Source: Carallia brachiata
Taxonomy: Eukaryota; Streptophyta; Magnoliopsida; Malpighiales; Rhizophoraceae
DNA length: 64,000 bases
Assembly (NCBI GenBank): GCA_021464245.1
Contig: JADCRB010000064.1
Span: forward strand, 5,300,505-5,364,504
Reading direction: 5' to 3'
A program made the position numbers and the translations under genes. Below are positions 1-11,586 of the stretch, piece after piece (the stretch's first letter is position 1; every line of letters begins with the position of its first letter). Below the pieces are notes generated by a model, which did not search any database, was not told the DNA's origin, and worked only from the letters and a program-made list of their open reading frames with translations.

Positions 1-416
1 GTAATTGGTACATGTCCAGTAAACATATGGCTAAGATGGGTTTGTTAATTGATATGTCTAAAATACAGTTTTAAACTACTAGCTAGTACTCATCCGAGAC
101 TATCTTCAAGAATTAATTAATTAGTTAAAGTAAGTCTTATATCGACAGTTGTTGACCACCATGTAGATTGTCAATAAGCTGGTCCTAATTGTTTCATCAT
201 CAGGAAGAAACTGTGATAGAACGAAAAGAAAATTTCTGAGGAAACAAAGATATGCACATTCTTGAAAATGAAATCTCACAAACTTAAGATGTTAGTACAA
301 GTAAGATTTTGACTTCATTTCAGCTGTTGCTGATAAAGATATTAACAAGTAACAATTGAAATGAACAGCAGCAAGTGAAGATACTAACTAGTCTCAACCT
401 TGAGATTCATGGTTGA
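1..416. other. 3' flank of the GNAT gene, no other gene seen
   Basis: This stretch lies downstream of the GNAT stop codon on the minus strand and probably holds its 3' untranslated region. I see no conserved reading frame or RNA gene in it. Confidence 0.4.
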
Positions 417-2055
417 TTATAAGGGTTCTCCGAGGGGTGGAACTGGTAAAACTTTCTGACCTGCACATCTGACCATCTGATTTAATTTTCCAGAGGTTGA
501 AACAGCCTTTGTGTACATCATTGTAGTAGAACGCAGCATGTCCTCAGAAAAGCCGCATGCTTTGAAGAAAGACCTGGGTCAATTTAAGGCAAATACCATG
601 ATTAACATTGACCAGACATGTTTCCAATCCATGCATTATAAACAAGAACTATGGCTATTTTTAAGCGATTTTCCTTGGGGTTTGATTCCTAATTGTATGG
701 AGAAAAAATAAACAAGGAAGAAGAGAGGGAACACAAGAAGGCGAAGAAAAATAAAGCAGGAACAAAAACTTCCCGAAATATACGGATGAACAATCAAGGC
801 TTACTAACTGATTACAACAAACTTCCCATAAGACTTTGGAACTGCTAAGAGGCTTCTGTGTGCTTACCTCTCGTCGGCAGAACAAAGGGCTGAAATGTCA
901 TAAATTTCTCTATTTGTGAGGATTCTGGCAATATAAGAAGAGATGCACAAGGCAGTTAACAAGAAATTATCAATTGGTAAGACAAATTAAGTATTACTTC
1001 TTGTGGCAATAGAAGAAGAGATGCAAAGCCCATTAACAAAGCATAATCAATCAATTGCAATTTATTTACTACAATGGGATCAGCATAAGACCAGATGGAG
1101 TTCAAACAAAAGAGAGACAGATAGTTGTTGACTCACTAACCTCACAATTCTTTTGACAATCATCTTGCCAATCCCCATTCCCCGCATTGAAGGCATAACC
1201 TACAGGTATGGTATGGTATGGTATGGTAAGGATTGGTAGGCGCCCGACGGAGAGAAAAAAAATTAACCAAAAAACCAAAAAAAAATTTATAGGATACAAA
1301 ACAAAGTGCCTGCATCTAACTAACAGGAAAGTAATAACAAGAAGGGGGAAATCAATTACCATGACATCGTGGATGGAGGCAGTCAATCCCAGATCAGAAA
1401 CGGCGCGTCCAAAGCCCACAAGCAGCCCACTAGAGGGCGAGGGCGGAGGCAGAGGCAGAGGCAGAGGCAGAGGCAGAGGCATCACCCTCCGGAACAAGTC
1501 TCCCAAACCCACCGTAGAAGGAGGAGGAGTAGAATGGTCTTCTTCTTCTTGCTTGGCCTCTTGATTGTCGCAGAAATTACAGGTTGAGGTAGAGGAAGAG
1601 GTAGAAGGACAGCTTGGAAGATCATGCGGATTACAGAAGACGGAGACGACAACGGAGCTGTGGGCGAGAGCAATGCCAAGTTTCTTGACATCAACAACAG
1701 CTTCTTCTTCTTCTTCGTTTTCTGCCCGGGTGTGGGTGTGGGTGTGGGTGTGGTGAAGCTTTAGCCTTGGGGGGAATAATGGATAGCAGGAGTGATTGCA
1801 GGTGCTGTACAGCTCCCTCAGGGATTCGGGGTTTACGTGAGATGGGTTTGTTGATATGTAAATGGGTACGCTGCAGCTCGACGATGATGATGATTTAAAC
1901 AATCTTCTCTTACCGGCGGAGCTTGCCCATCTTATTTCCATGCTCGTGCTGCTGCCATATCCTAATCCTAACCCACCACCACAACTTCTCTTCAGCTGCG
2001 CCGACGCAGCAGCACTAGTAGTAGCAGTAAGAGTAGGAAGTTCCATGTATGACAT
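417..2055 (-). CDS. Chloroplast-type GCN5-related N-acetyltransferase, 4 exons
   Basis: The predicted product is a GNAT-fold enzyme that transfers an acetyl group from acetyl-CoA to protein amines, probably in the plastid. I read exons 2055-1360, 1199-1141, 924-868 and 573-417 on the minus strand. All borders are GT..AG and the phases agree, giving 322 residues. The N-terminus is Ser/Thr-rich and transit-peptide-like. The domain body includes NPSHVNPESLRELY, VGFGRAVSDLGLTASIHDV, the acetyl-CoA loop RGMGIG (about residues 238-243) and IYDISALCSADER. It ends in FFKACGF and a TTMMYTKAV tail. From memory this is closest to the plant chloroplast GNAT3 type, but I leave the symbol open. Residues about 105-115 are a His-Thr run followed by a Glu run, and about 190-205 are a Pro-Leu repeat; both are low-complexity insertions within the domain. 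The start is the first Met of the open frame; Met4 is an alternative. Confidence 0.85.
1200..1235 (-). repeat. Pentanucleotide (GTATG/CATAC) repeat at a splice acceptor
   Basis: About four tandem GTATG units on the plus strand lie in intron 1 of the GNAT gene. They end immediately before the acceptor of exon 2 at 1200/1199, so on the coding strand the pyrimidine-rich region is made of CATAC units. Confidence 0.8.
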
Positions 2056-3677
2056 TCACATCTCTCACTGCGGTCTGACAAAAACATGTCACAATTTCTT
2101 CTCAACTGGATGCCTTAACTACATCTTTAACTTGGATTAAATTTAGGTCAATAATTAAAAAAAAAAAATTCCAATCAAAGTAAGGTTAGTAATTCTAAGA
2201 AAATTACGTAAAGGGGTTCCGAATTAGCTGCATATAAAGACGTGGGAAATTTTGGTGCCAAGAACAAATGAGGGACTTTTGAGTAATTTAAGGGAAGTGG
2301 AGGCTTAAGTGCAATTAGAGTCTAATAAGGGTTAAACAAGTAAAAGTAGAAATTTTCTTTTATATTTACTCTCAATTGGTATGGTAAAAAATACAATTTT
2401 TCTTTTTAATTTTTTTAAATTTAGACTAATCAATGAGAGAGAAAAAACAGTTAAAAAAATTGAAAATCAAATTTTTAATCTCTCATTTACTTATATATTA
2501 TTAATATTATTTACACTACAAAATACAAATTGAATGAAAGGGATTAAGATGTCCTTTGCACCTTCTTTTGATTGTTGAAACCCAAATTATGATATGACAA
2601 AAAAAGTTAAGTAGATACGTATATATATAAAAAAGTCACCACATAATAATTTAAATTATTATTATAAAAATATATTTAATTTTAAAAAATAATAAATAAA
2701 TAAATTATTAAATAACGTTATATTAATTACATCCTACTGTTACGTGCTTTCTACTTACTCACGACCATACATTTCCATTCCACCACCCTTTCTTTTCTTC
2801 ATTTTGGTGATTTTGTGGTGTTACCCGATCAATTACATGACAGTTATGTTTAGTATTGAGGTGAAAAATGTGTTATGATGTAGTAACTGTGTTTTAAATT
2901 AAAAATAATTTTTTTAATATTTGATAATTCTTTTTAAACGAAATTTTGTAAACTTGATAGTTTTCAAAACTATAGTTTTACAAAAGCATTTTAACATACT
3001 TTTAAAGAATGTAATAAAATCTAATGATTATATCATATAAATTTTGAAATAAATAGATAAAACTAACTCTACCAATTTAAGAAATTATTAAACATTTAAA
3101 ATTTAAAATTTTTTACAACTTTTTCATAATTAATATATAATTTTAAATAACAGTATTTTTAATAACAATATTTTATTTACAACACTTTTATTCATAATAC
3201 TTTATCTCACAACATTACCAAACAGACCTGACATCTAATATCCTTCCAAAAACCTTTCCCCATTTCTCTGTTCAGAACCAACCTGAACCATTTCTCAAAA
3301 CGTCCATCGCAACACTATTGTCCAGATCTTTTGATTTTTGTGATGAGTTGTCAAATTTACCCACTGTTTTCAATAACACAATTTAAAAGTTTTTTCTCAT
3401 GTAAACTACCTCTTGGGAGTTTAAAAAATTTCTCCACTGTTTTCCCCAAACCAGTGCCTAAACAAACCACTTGCCCGAAGGTTCAAATTCCGGCCTAATT
3501 GACACGAATCAACGACTTGAATTTGCAAATATAGAGAGGTAAATTAAATTAACCGAATCCCAAAATTTTCGAAGGTAAACTCTTCCAGAACCCTAATTAA
3601 CGCGGATTTTCAAAACACGAAAGCAGTCGAAGAAAGAACGATAAAGATGCAATTAATTTTTGGAAACTAATACGTAC
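2056..3677. other. AT-rich spacer or 5' leader intron upstream of the GNAT start
   Basis: No conserved coding sequence is visible. The stretch is AT-rich with poly-A/T runs from about 2150 to 3200. A pyrimidine-rich acceptor-like site on the minus strand lies at about 2076-2075, and a donor-like GTACGT lies at 3677. A 1.6-kb intron in the 5' untranslated region is therefore possible. This is inference only. Confidence 0.3.
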
Positions 3678-3870
3678 GATGATAATTTCAGACCAGAGCG
3701 CGAGAACTTGAGACGAAAGCGCAGAATGGAGTTCGGGACTCAGAGGGGAAGCGGGGGGGGGGATCGAGTGCGGGAAGATTCATAGTAGCGTCACCGGTGA
3801 GGCGGTGATGGAGCAGACGGAGAAGTCTCGAGACTCAATCCTGAGCAATGCTCCGTATTTTCTCTATTAA
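3678..3870 (-). promoter_or_regulatory. Possible 5' leader exon and promoter region of the GNAT gene
   Basis: This GC-richer island interrupts AT-rich DNA, as first exons of plant genes often do. On the minus strand it holds pyrimidine-rich leader-like sequence, an ATG starting MNLPALDPPPAS, and a good donor (ATC|GTACGT) at 3678/3677. Spliced to the acceptor near 2075 it would be a leader exon of the GNAT gene with a short upstream ORF. It could equally belong to an unrecognised gene. A 10-base G run lies near 3757. Confidence 0.3.
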
Positions 3871-3899
3871 TCCCTCCCGTTTTCCCCTTCTTCCCTTTT

Positions 3900-5170
3900 T
3901 ACAAGTTTCTTTCAAGTTTGGTTAGGTGGCACATGACACGGATACAGCGAATATTAATATGGCGATGCATTAATTTTTAAAAAAATATAAAATAAATATA
4001 CAAATAAATAAATATTATAATTTAAATAATTTATAAATTATAATATAAATTTTAAATTAAATTAATTTATTTAAAAAAATCTCATTATATATGTTTTTTT
4101 AGTATGTCCAAAATCTTATGCTATAAATATTAATTAGTATAAGAGAGTATACAAATTAAAAATAAATAAATAAATAAAATCCCTCCCTTTTCTCATCCCA
4201 TTTGAATTTTTCAAAAAAAAAAAAGATGGCCCAAAAGGCCATCTGACATGGCCAAATGATCTAAAGGATGTACCAAACAGCACCTCAAACTATTAAAATA
4301 ATAATTTTTAACAAAAATTAATATATTTTTTATAATTTAACAGTTTAAATTATTATATACTCGCTGTAATTTTATAGTTAAATTTTTCATAATTGCTGCA
4401 ATAAATTTTATTTTTTTAGATGTTGGCGCTGAAGTGCCAATTAATATGCATCAGATAGGTAACATTTGCGTCGAAGAAATTTGCCTTCTTTCTACTTTTT
4501 CACCTTTCGTTTGTAAGTCTTTTGCCTATTTGCGTTCTGCATCCGAAGACTTGGGAGGCAGAAGCTGAAGGCTTCATGTGGGTCGAAAGGAGTTGGGAAT
4601 TGAGAGATGTGTACAGTGCACCCATTTTGTGATTTAATTCCCCAAATGTTGCATTTTTAGCTGAAATTTTAAGTTCAATTAAGAATGGTAATATACAAAG
4701 AAGAATCAAAGCTGGAGGTGTCATGTGACTGCTGCGGGCACATATGTTGCGCAAATACTATTTATCTGCAACATTTATTACACTAATTGCAAAGGAAACT
4801 CTAGTGCACATTTGTTGAAGGTTTTTTTTTTTTAATAACTTGTTAGTGAGTAATTGAATTAGTTATATATATAAAAAAAAAAGAGAATATTGATATTTTA
4901 GAAGTGAGAATTATGATTTTTTTAATATAAAAATTATATTCCTAAATTTAAAAGAACGCAAATGATATTCAATATATGAAAGAAACTGATAACACATTTC
5001 TGTCTACGCCTGCACCTGAATTCATCAAGACCATGGAAGAAAACCCACTATTTCTATTTGCAAAAACCCATCACGGAGCACGTAATGGTATTGGGTACTC
5101 CCGCCATTTTCTCTGTATCTCTGCGCCTGTTGTATCTCTTAAGTCAGTATCTCAGTGTGTGTGGTGTGAT
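3900..5170. other. AT-rich intergenic DNA, no gene recognised
   Basis: The stretch contains long A/T tracts. Short frames at 4500-4754 (minus) and 4976-5188 (plus) show no family motif. The opening part (about 3930-4150) resembles the AT-rich repeat seen again near 58.7 kb in style, but I could not align the two by eye. Confidence 0.35.
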
Positions 5171-5171
5171 C

Positions 5172-5900
5172 AATGTTGTCAAATTTGAATTGGACTGACC
5201 GATTCAATCGATTGAACAAATGATGGGTCTAAAATTTGGTATGGGTTTAGCTGAAATCTAATGTTAGACCAAACTGGTTAAAATTAGTTAATGAGTTGAT
5301 TCAATCGGTCGGATTAGTGAACCAATCTCGAGTTGACTGAATTATTCATTCTCAATAATTAGAAAAAAAAATTTCACACCATTATATGTGATTTAATTTT
5401 TGCACCCACTTCTAATATAAAGAGTGAGTCTTACACCACTAAATCAACTTATAATTTACTATAATTTTTTTTTTACTCATTATTTTCTCAAACTTCTTAC
5501 ATAATGCATTCAACATTATATTTGTTTTGTCATTATATTTCATGTAATTAATAAATTAACACTTATTATTTTCTTTCCTCTAAAAAAATATAATTACTAT
5601 TTTCTATTTCCTTTTCTTTTTTTAAGATAATTATTAATTATATTAATTTTTTAATATTTTGTAAATCATATATTTTTTAAATTTACAAATATAAGTAATC
5701 TAATACATATGTATATATTATACTATTACATTTTATATAATTTTTTATATATAATATATATAGATATTTATTTTTTATATATTTAATATTAAATATTAGT
5801 TTTATCGATTTATTTTCGGTTAAACCGGTTGAACCAATTAAACATTGAACTACTGAACTTTTTAGTTCAATCACTGGTCCAGTTCTTACAACCTTAGCGT
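5172..5900. mobile_element. Probable non-autonomous TIR-type element
   Basis: The two ends are imperfect inverted repeats. The left end reads TGTTGTCAAATTTGAATTGG and runs on into a GACTGACC-GATTCAATC motif. The right end, read in reverse, begins GGTTGTAAGAACTGGACCAG and is followed by TGATTGAAC. The interior is AT-rich and has no transposase frame. Degenerate GATTCAATCG/GGTTCAACCGG words recur inside. The family is not named. Confidence 0.4.
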
Positions 5901-7184
5901 AATATGCTTGAAAAAAAAATGAAATGAGATAAAAATCAGACCTTACTCACAGAAAAACTTCTTTGTATTGTATGTATCTCTCTCTTTCAAAATAAATTTT
6001 CAAGGTATTTTTTTATATTAAAAAATATTATGTTATTTTTTTTATTTTTTTATGCATATTATTTTTATTGTTATATTTGTACATATAAAATAGAAAAAGT
6101 CTAGCGTCGCATGGAAAGAAAATGGAGCTAATACCTAATAAAATGTAACTATATTTATATTCTATGCAAAAAAATTTTTTAGTACATATCGTGTGAGATA
6201 TACACTTTATATTATATGGTAATATTCATCTAATTTTAAGATTTGGTTTTATTTTTTTATATTTTATCAATATAATTACATTAAATAAAAAGTTAATTAC
6301 ACTTTATTAATAATTTATGGCGAAAATATGTGGATGTAAACTATGTGTGTAAAACATAATCATTCGGTCACTTGGGACCTAGTCCAAATTCTATCCACAT
6401 AGGATTGGATATCGCTGTATGGTGTAAGTTTGTTAAGGAGCCAACCTAACTCATGCTCATTCTATTATTGTCCCTGAAAAGTCAAAACCATTCGAATCAA
6501 AGGGTTACATAAGTGTTACTACTATTAATATTATTATGATATTATTATTATTATTATTGTTAACATATAAGTGAAGAGATCTGTTTCACAAAGATTCAGG
6601 CTTTATAAGCCTTGAATTAAGATCAATTTCTTTTACAGTCTTGAACTTCGAGAATAAAAAAAGTGAATCATTCAACCGAAAAAAAAAAAGTTGCAATCAA
6701 CTAATAAACATGGCGGTGGGAGAAGATGATTCAGCAGTTGCTTGCAGCACTGCCGCGAGTGAGTGCAGCGACCTCCAGTCCACAAACAAGAAAGACCCTT
6801 TTGCCATTTTGCCAATCAATTGCTTTTGCCAATGCTAACCAAAAAAACCAATCTCCTTAAAACTCGTAAGCCATCTGTTATATTAATGGACTTGGTCTCT
6901 CTCACCATTTATAGATCCAATTCCCTCCCCCCCCATTCCAACGTTCTTTCTCTTCTTCCACATTCCACAACAAATCTCCCATGTGTTTCTCTCTCTTTCT
7001 CTTCTTTTGAATTACTACATGCTTCCCATTTGGATTTGGAGCAACCCCTTTTGTTCTCTACATTACATATCTAATTTTCAATCAATGATCACCCTTTTCT
7101 ATGGTGCCTGAGACAGCTTGAGGTTGTTTAGAGAGACACATTTTCTGCCTTGAAGTTGATGTTGTTATGGATGGCCAAAGCTTG
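5901..7184. promoter_or_regulatory. Upstream region of CSLD4
   Basis: The first part is AT-rich. From about 6640 it becomes leader-like, with CT-rich stretches at 6900-7000 that could hold the transcription start. A short frame at 6711-6838 (MAVGEDDSAVAC...) is unrecognised. I identified no specific promoter element. Confidence 0.3.
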
Positions 7185-7205
7185 AGGCAGCCTGCGTGGC
7201 TGCCT
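7185..7205 (+). repeat. Perfect 8-bp hairpin upstream of CSLD4
   Basis: AGGCAGCC, a 5-base loop TGCGT, then GGCTGCCT form a perfect GC-rich stem-loop about 260 bases before the CSLD4 start codon. It is probably in the untranslated leader. It is too short to be a microRNA precursor. Confidence 0.6.
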
Positions 7206-7467
7206 ACTAATCAACCAACCCTTTTTGTATTTGTTTTTGTTTTTGTTCTTTTTTTCTGATTCCTTGGATTACGCATAAACAAGAAATTAAGCATTCCAAG
7301 ATATATGAAAATGCAGCAACTTCCTAGAGGTACATTTAAATGCACATGTTGTACAAAAACTACGTCAATGATTGTGCATTAAAGGCATTGAGTTGGGAAA
7401 GAAAGAAACGGAGAAAAACAAAGGCAATTGCCATTTGAAAGTTGGAAGAAATTCTAATTGAACATAA

Positions 7468-10400
7468 ATGGCATCTCTATCTTCTCAACCATCAAAGAAA
7501 GGAATGCACAGCCCGGGGGATTCAAACAACTCCCAGGGAGGGAGCCGTAATTCAAGTGGACAAACTGTGAAGTTTGCAAGAAGAACTTCGAGTGGACGGT
7601 ACGTTAGCCTTTCAAGAGATGATCTTGATATATCAGGAGAATTTTCAGCTGACTACATGAACTACACGGTGCACATACCTTCAACACCAGACAATCAACC
7701 AATGGACTCTTCTGTGGCCGTGAAGGCTGAAGAACAGTACGTTGCGAATTCTCTGTTTACGGGTGGATTCAACAGCGTTACACGTGCACATCTCATGGAT
7801 AAGGTGATAGAATCAGAGGTGACACACCCTCAGATGGCTGGAGCCAAAGGGTCTTCTTGTTCAATGCCTGCATGTGATGGCAAGGTCATCAAGGACGAAA
7901 GAGGAAAAGATGTAATCCCTTGTGAATGCAGGTATATATATATATATACTGCACGTTTTGATTCAAACCACATTCATTATGTATACACACAAATGAATTA
8001 TAATGCTTAATTAATTAGTTCCCAACGTGGTTCTTGTGCTTGTCAGGTTCAAAATTTGCAGAGATTGTTACATGGAAGCCCAAAAAGAAACAGGTTTGTG
8101 TCCAGGTTGCAAAGAGCCATACAAAATGGGAGATTATGATAATGAAGTACCAAACTTTGCTAATGGGGCATTACCATTGCCGGCACCAAATAATAAAGAT
8201 AATCGAAACAACATGACGATGATGAAGAGGAATCAAACAGGAGAGTTTGATCATAACAGATGGTTGTTCGAAACAAGAGGAACTTATGGTTATGGCAATG
8301 CCTTTTGGCCCCAAGACGATATTTATGGAGATGATGGAGATGAAGGCCTCCAAGGGGGCATGCTAGAAAATATGGATAAACCATGGAAGCCGCTCAGCCG
8401 CAAAATGGAGATCCCAGCAGCCATCATCAGCCCTTACAGGTAACAGTTTGTTTACAAACACATGCATACTTAAATTTGGTCACCTTCGCAAAATCTGCTC
8501 TTCTTCTGATCTAAAGTTGAAAGATTTCGACATGTCATGATTCCCCAACTTTGCAAAAACTCATGATGTTGGAATTTAGAAAGGAAGGGGAAGACCAAAA
8601 TTGTATATGCAAATAACGAATTGGCAAAAATTTAAATATAAATAACAAACATAATAACCAAATAACTATGGCATCCATGCAGGTTGCTGGTTCTGGTCCG
8701 ACTGGTGATTTTGGGTTTCTTCTTGCATTGGAGGTTGAAGCATCCAAATGAGGATGCAAGGTGGCTGTGGTTAATGTCAGTGGTGTGTGAGGTATGGTTC
8801 GCCTTCTCCTGGGTACTAGATCAGATTCCAAAGCTTTGCCCTGTGAATCGTTCCACTGACCTTGAGGTACTCCGAGATAAGTTTGAAATGCCATCACCAT
8901 CCAATCCTACCGGGCGCTCTGATCTGCCTGGTGTGGACCTCTTTGTGTCTACAGCAGATCCAGAAAAAGAGCCTCCCCTTGTGACAGCCAACACAATCCT
9001 TTCAATCTTAGCAGTTGACTACCCTGTAGAAAAGGTGGCCTGCTACGTATCAGACGACGGTGGTGCACTCCTCACTTTTGAGGCAATGGCTGAAGCTGCG
9101 AGCTTTGCTGACTTATGGGTTCCATTCTGCCGAAAGCATAACATTGAGCCACGGAATCCTGAAACATACTTCAGCCTCAAAATTGACCCAACCAAGAACA
9201 AAAGCAGGCTGGACTTTGTTAAGGATAGAAGACGGATGAAGAGAGAGTATGACGAGTTCAAAGTGAGGATCAATGGGCTTCCAGACTCAATCAGAAGAAG
9301 ATCAGATGCTTTCAATGCAAGGGAAGAAATGAAGATGATGAAACACATGAAGGAGAGTGCCGGTGATCCTATGGAGCCAATAAAGGTGCCGAAGGCCACA
9401 TGGATGGCTGACGGCACCCACTGGCCAGGAACTTGGACCATAGCTGCTGGTGAACATTCCAAAGGTGATCATGCTGGAATTCTTCAGGTAAATCAGTTGT
9501 TAACCGTGTATCTATATTGTATGAGTATGAGAACAATGCTAATGATGCATCCATATGTATTGGCATATGCAGGTGATGCTGAAGCCCCCCAGCCCTGACC
9601 CGCTGCTAGGAGGTGAGGAAGAAAAGATCATAGACTTCACAGATGTGGACATACGGCTGCCCATGTTTGTGTATGTATCACGTGAAAAGAGGCCAGGCTA
9701 TGATCATAATAAAAAAGCTGGGGCCATGAATGCCCTGGTTAGAGCATCTGCCATTCTGTCCAACGGTCCTTTCATTCTCAATCTGGACTGTGATCACTAC
9801 ATCTACAATTGCAAAGCTATACGTGAAGGAATGTGCTTCATGATGGACAGAGGTGGCGAGAATATCTGCTACATTCAATTCCCTCAAAGGTTTGAAGGAA
9901 TTGATCCTTCTGATAGATATGCTAATCGCAATACTGTGTTCTTTGATGGTAATATGCGTGCACTTGATGGTGTGCAGGTAATTGCGTTCCACCAAAATCC
10001 ATCTGAAATTAATTACTTCTCTTCATAATGTCTGCCATCGCAATAATATTGAATGTTACATTTCATGAGCATAGGGTCCAGTTTATGTGGGAACCGGTTG
10101 CATGTTCAGAAGGTTTGCATTGTATGGATTTGACCCTCCACATCCTGATAAGTTTCTCCAGAAGGATGATCCTGCTGCCTCAGAGATGCGACCCTTATCT
10201 ACTATAGATTTTGATTCTGATCTTGATTTGAACCTACTGCCAAAGCGGTTTGGAAATTCTACTATGTTGGCTGAGTCCATACCCATTGCAGAGTACCAAG
10301 GCCGGCCACTTGCTGATCATCCTGCTGTCAAGTATGGACGCCCTCCAGGTGCTCTCAGAGCACCGCGTGAACCACTTGATGCCACCACTGTAGCCGAAGC

Positions 10401-11586
10401 TGTTTCTGTAATTTCTTGCTGGTATGGTGTAACCCAGACTTCCTTTTGAGCTCTCTGCTGATAAAATTTATTCGCATTCTTTGAACAAGAGATTTCAGGA
10501 CATCAGAAAAGATAGTGGCATTAATTATCCATGAAAACTCTGAAAGCTAAACTGCTCAGCACATTGTTTGTTTTATCCATCATGCACAGGTATGAGGACA
10601 AGACAGAATGGGGTGACCGGGTGGGTTGGATTTATGGTTCAGTGACGGAAGATGTTGTGACAGGATATCGCATGCACAACCGTGGTTGGCACTCGGTGTA
10701 CTGCATTACTAAGCGCGATGCATTTCGTGGATCAGCACCAATTAACCTCACCGATCGCCTCCACCAAGTGCTCCGCTGGGCCACTGGCTCGGTGGAGATA
10801 TTCTTCTCCAGGAACAATGCATTCCTTGCCTCAAAGCGTCTCAAGTTACTGCAGCGCATAGCTTATATTAACGTTGGCATATACCCTTTCACCTCCATCT
10901 TCCTAATTATATATTGCTTCCTCCCTGCTCTTTCTCTTTTCTCTGGATTCTTCATCGTGCAGACTCTAAGCATTGCATTTCTAGTATACCTCCTAATCAT
11001 GACCATATGTCTTATCATGCTTGCCGTCCTGGAGGTAAAATGGTCTGGTATTGAGTTGGAAGAGTGGTGGAGGAACGAACAATTTTGGCTCATTTCAGGA
11101 ACTAGTGCACATTTTGCTGCTGTCGCGCAAGGCCTTCTCAAGGTAATTGCAGGGATTGAAATCTCATTCACATTGACTTCCAAATCTGCGGGAGAGGACA
11201 ATGACGACATTTATGCTGACTTGCACCTTTTCAAGTGGACTTCCTTGATGATTCCACCCATTGTTATCGCTATGACAAACATAATCGCCATGGCATTCGC
11301 ATTTATAAAGACCATTTACAGCACGACTCCACAGTGGAGTAAATTCATGGGTGGAGCTTTCTTTAGCTTCTGGGTGTTGGCTCATCTATATCCATTCGCT
11401 AAAGGTTTGATGGGTAGAAGAGGAAAGACACCAACAATCGTGTTTGTTGGTCTGGACTCATTGCGATCACATTATCTTTGCTCTGGATTGCCATTAGCCC
11501 GCCACAGGTTAATGCAACTGATTCAGGTGGGAGTACATTTGAGTTCCCGTAAGCAAAAGCATGAGCACAAGCATGGTCAGAGGTGA
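7468..11586 (+). CDS. CSLD4: Cellulose synthase-like protein D4, 6 exons, C-terminal frameshift
   Basis: This is a Golgi/plasma-membrane GT2 family processive glycan synthase. Its closest remembered relatives are the pollen-tube CSLDs, chiefly CSLD4. Exons are 7468-7931, 8047-8439, 8683-9487, 9573-9977, 10075-10421 and 10590 to the end; all borders are GT..AG and in phase. In order the protein has [19 protein letters not shown], a RING-like Cys cluster (about residues 131-185, [18 protein letters not shown]), two N-terminal membrane spans (about 280-335), the catalytic DDGG (about 409), DCD (about 626), TED (about 824) and QVLRW (about 864), then a block of C-terminal spans. At about 11447-11450 one T is missing from the expected VFVWSGL coding. 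The frame as given therefore swaps the last roughly 34 residues for 45 unrelated ones and stops at 11586 (1136 residues). The family-like tail ending FEFP would stop at 11550-11552 (about 1125 residues). Confidence 0.95.

Noticed and set aside
3470..3530. GGTTCAAATTCC word resembling a tRNA B box
   Set aside because: No A box, acceptor stem or anticodon arm could be folded around it.
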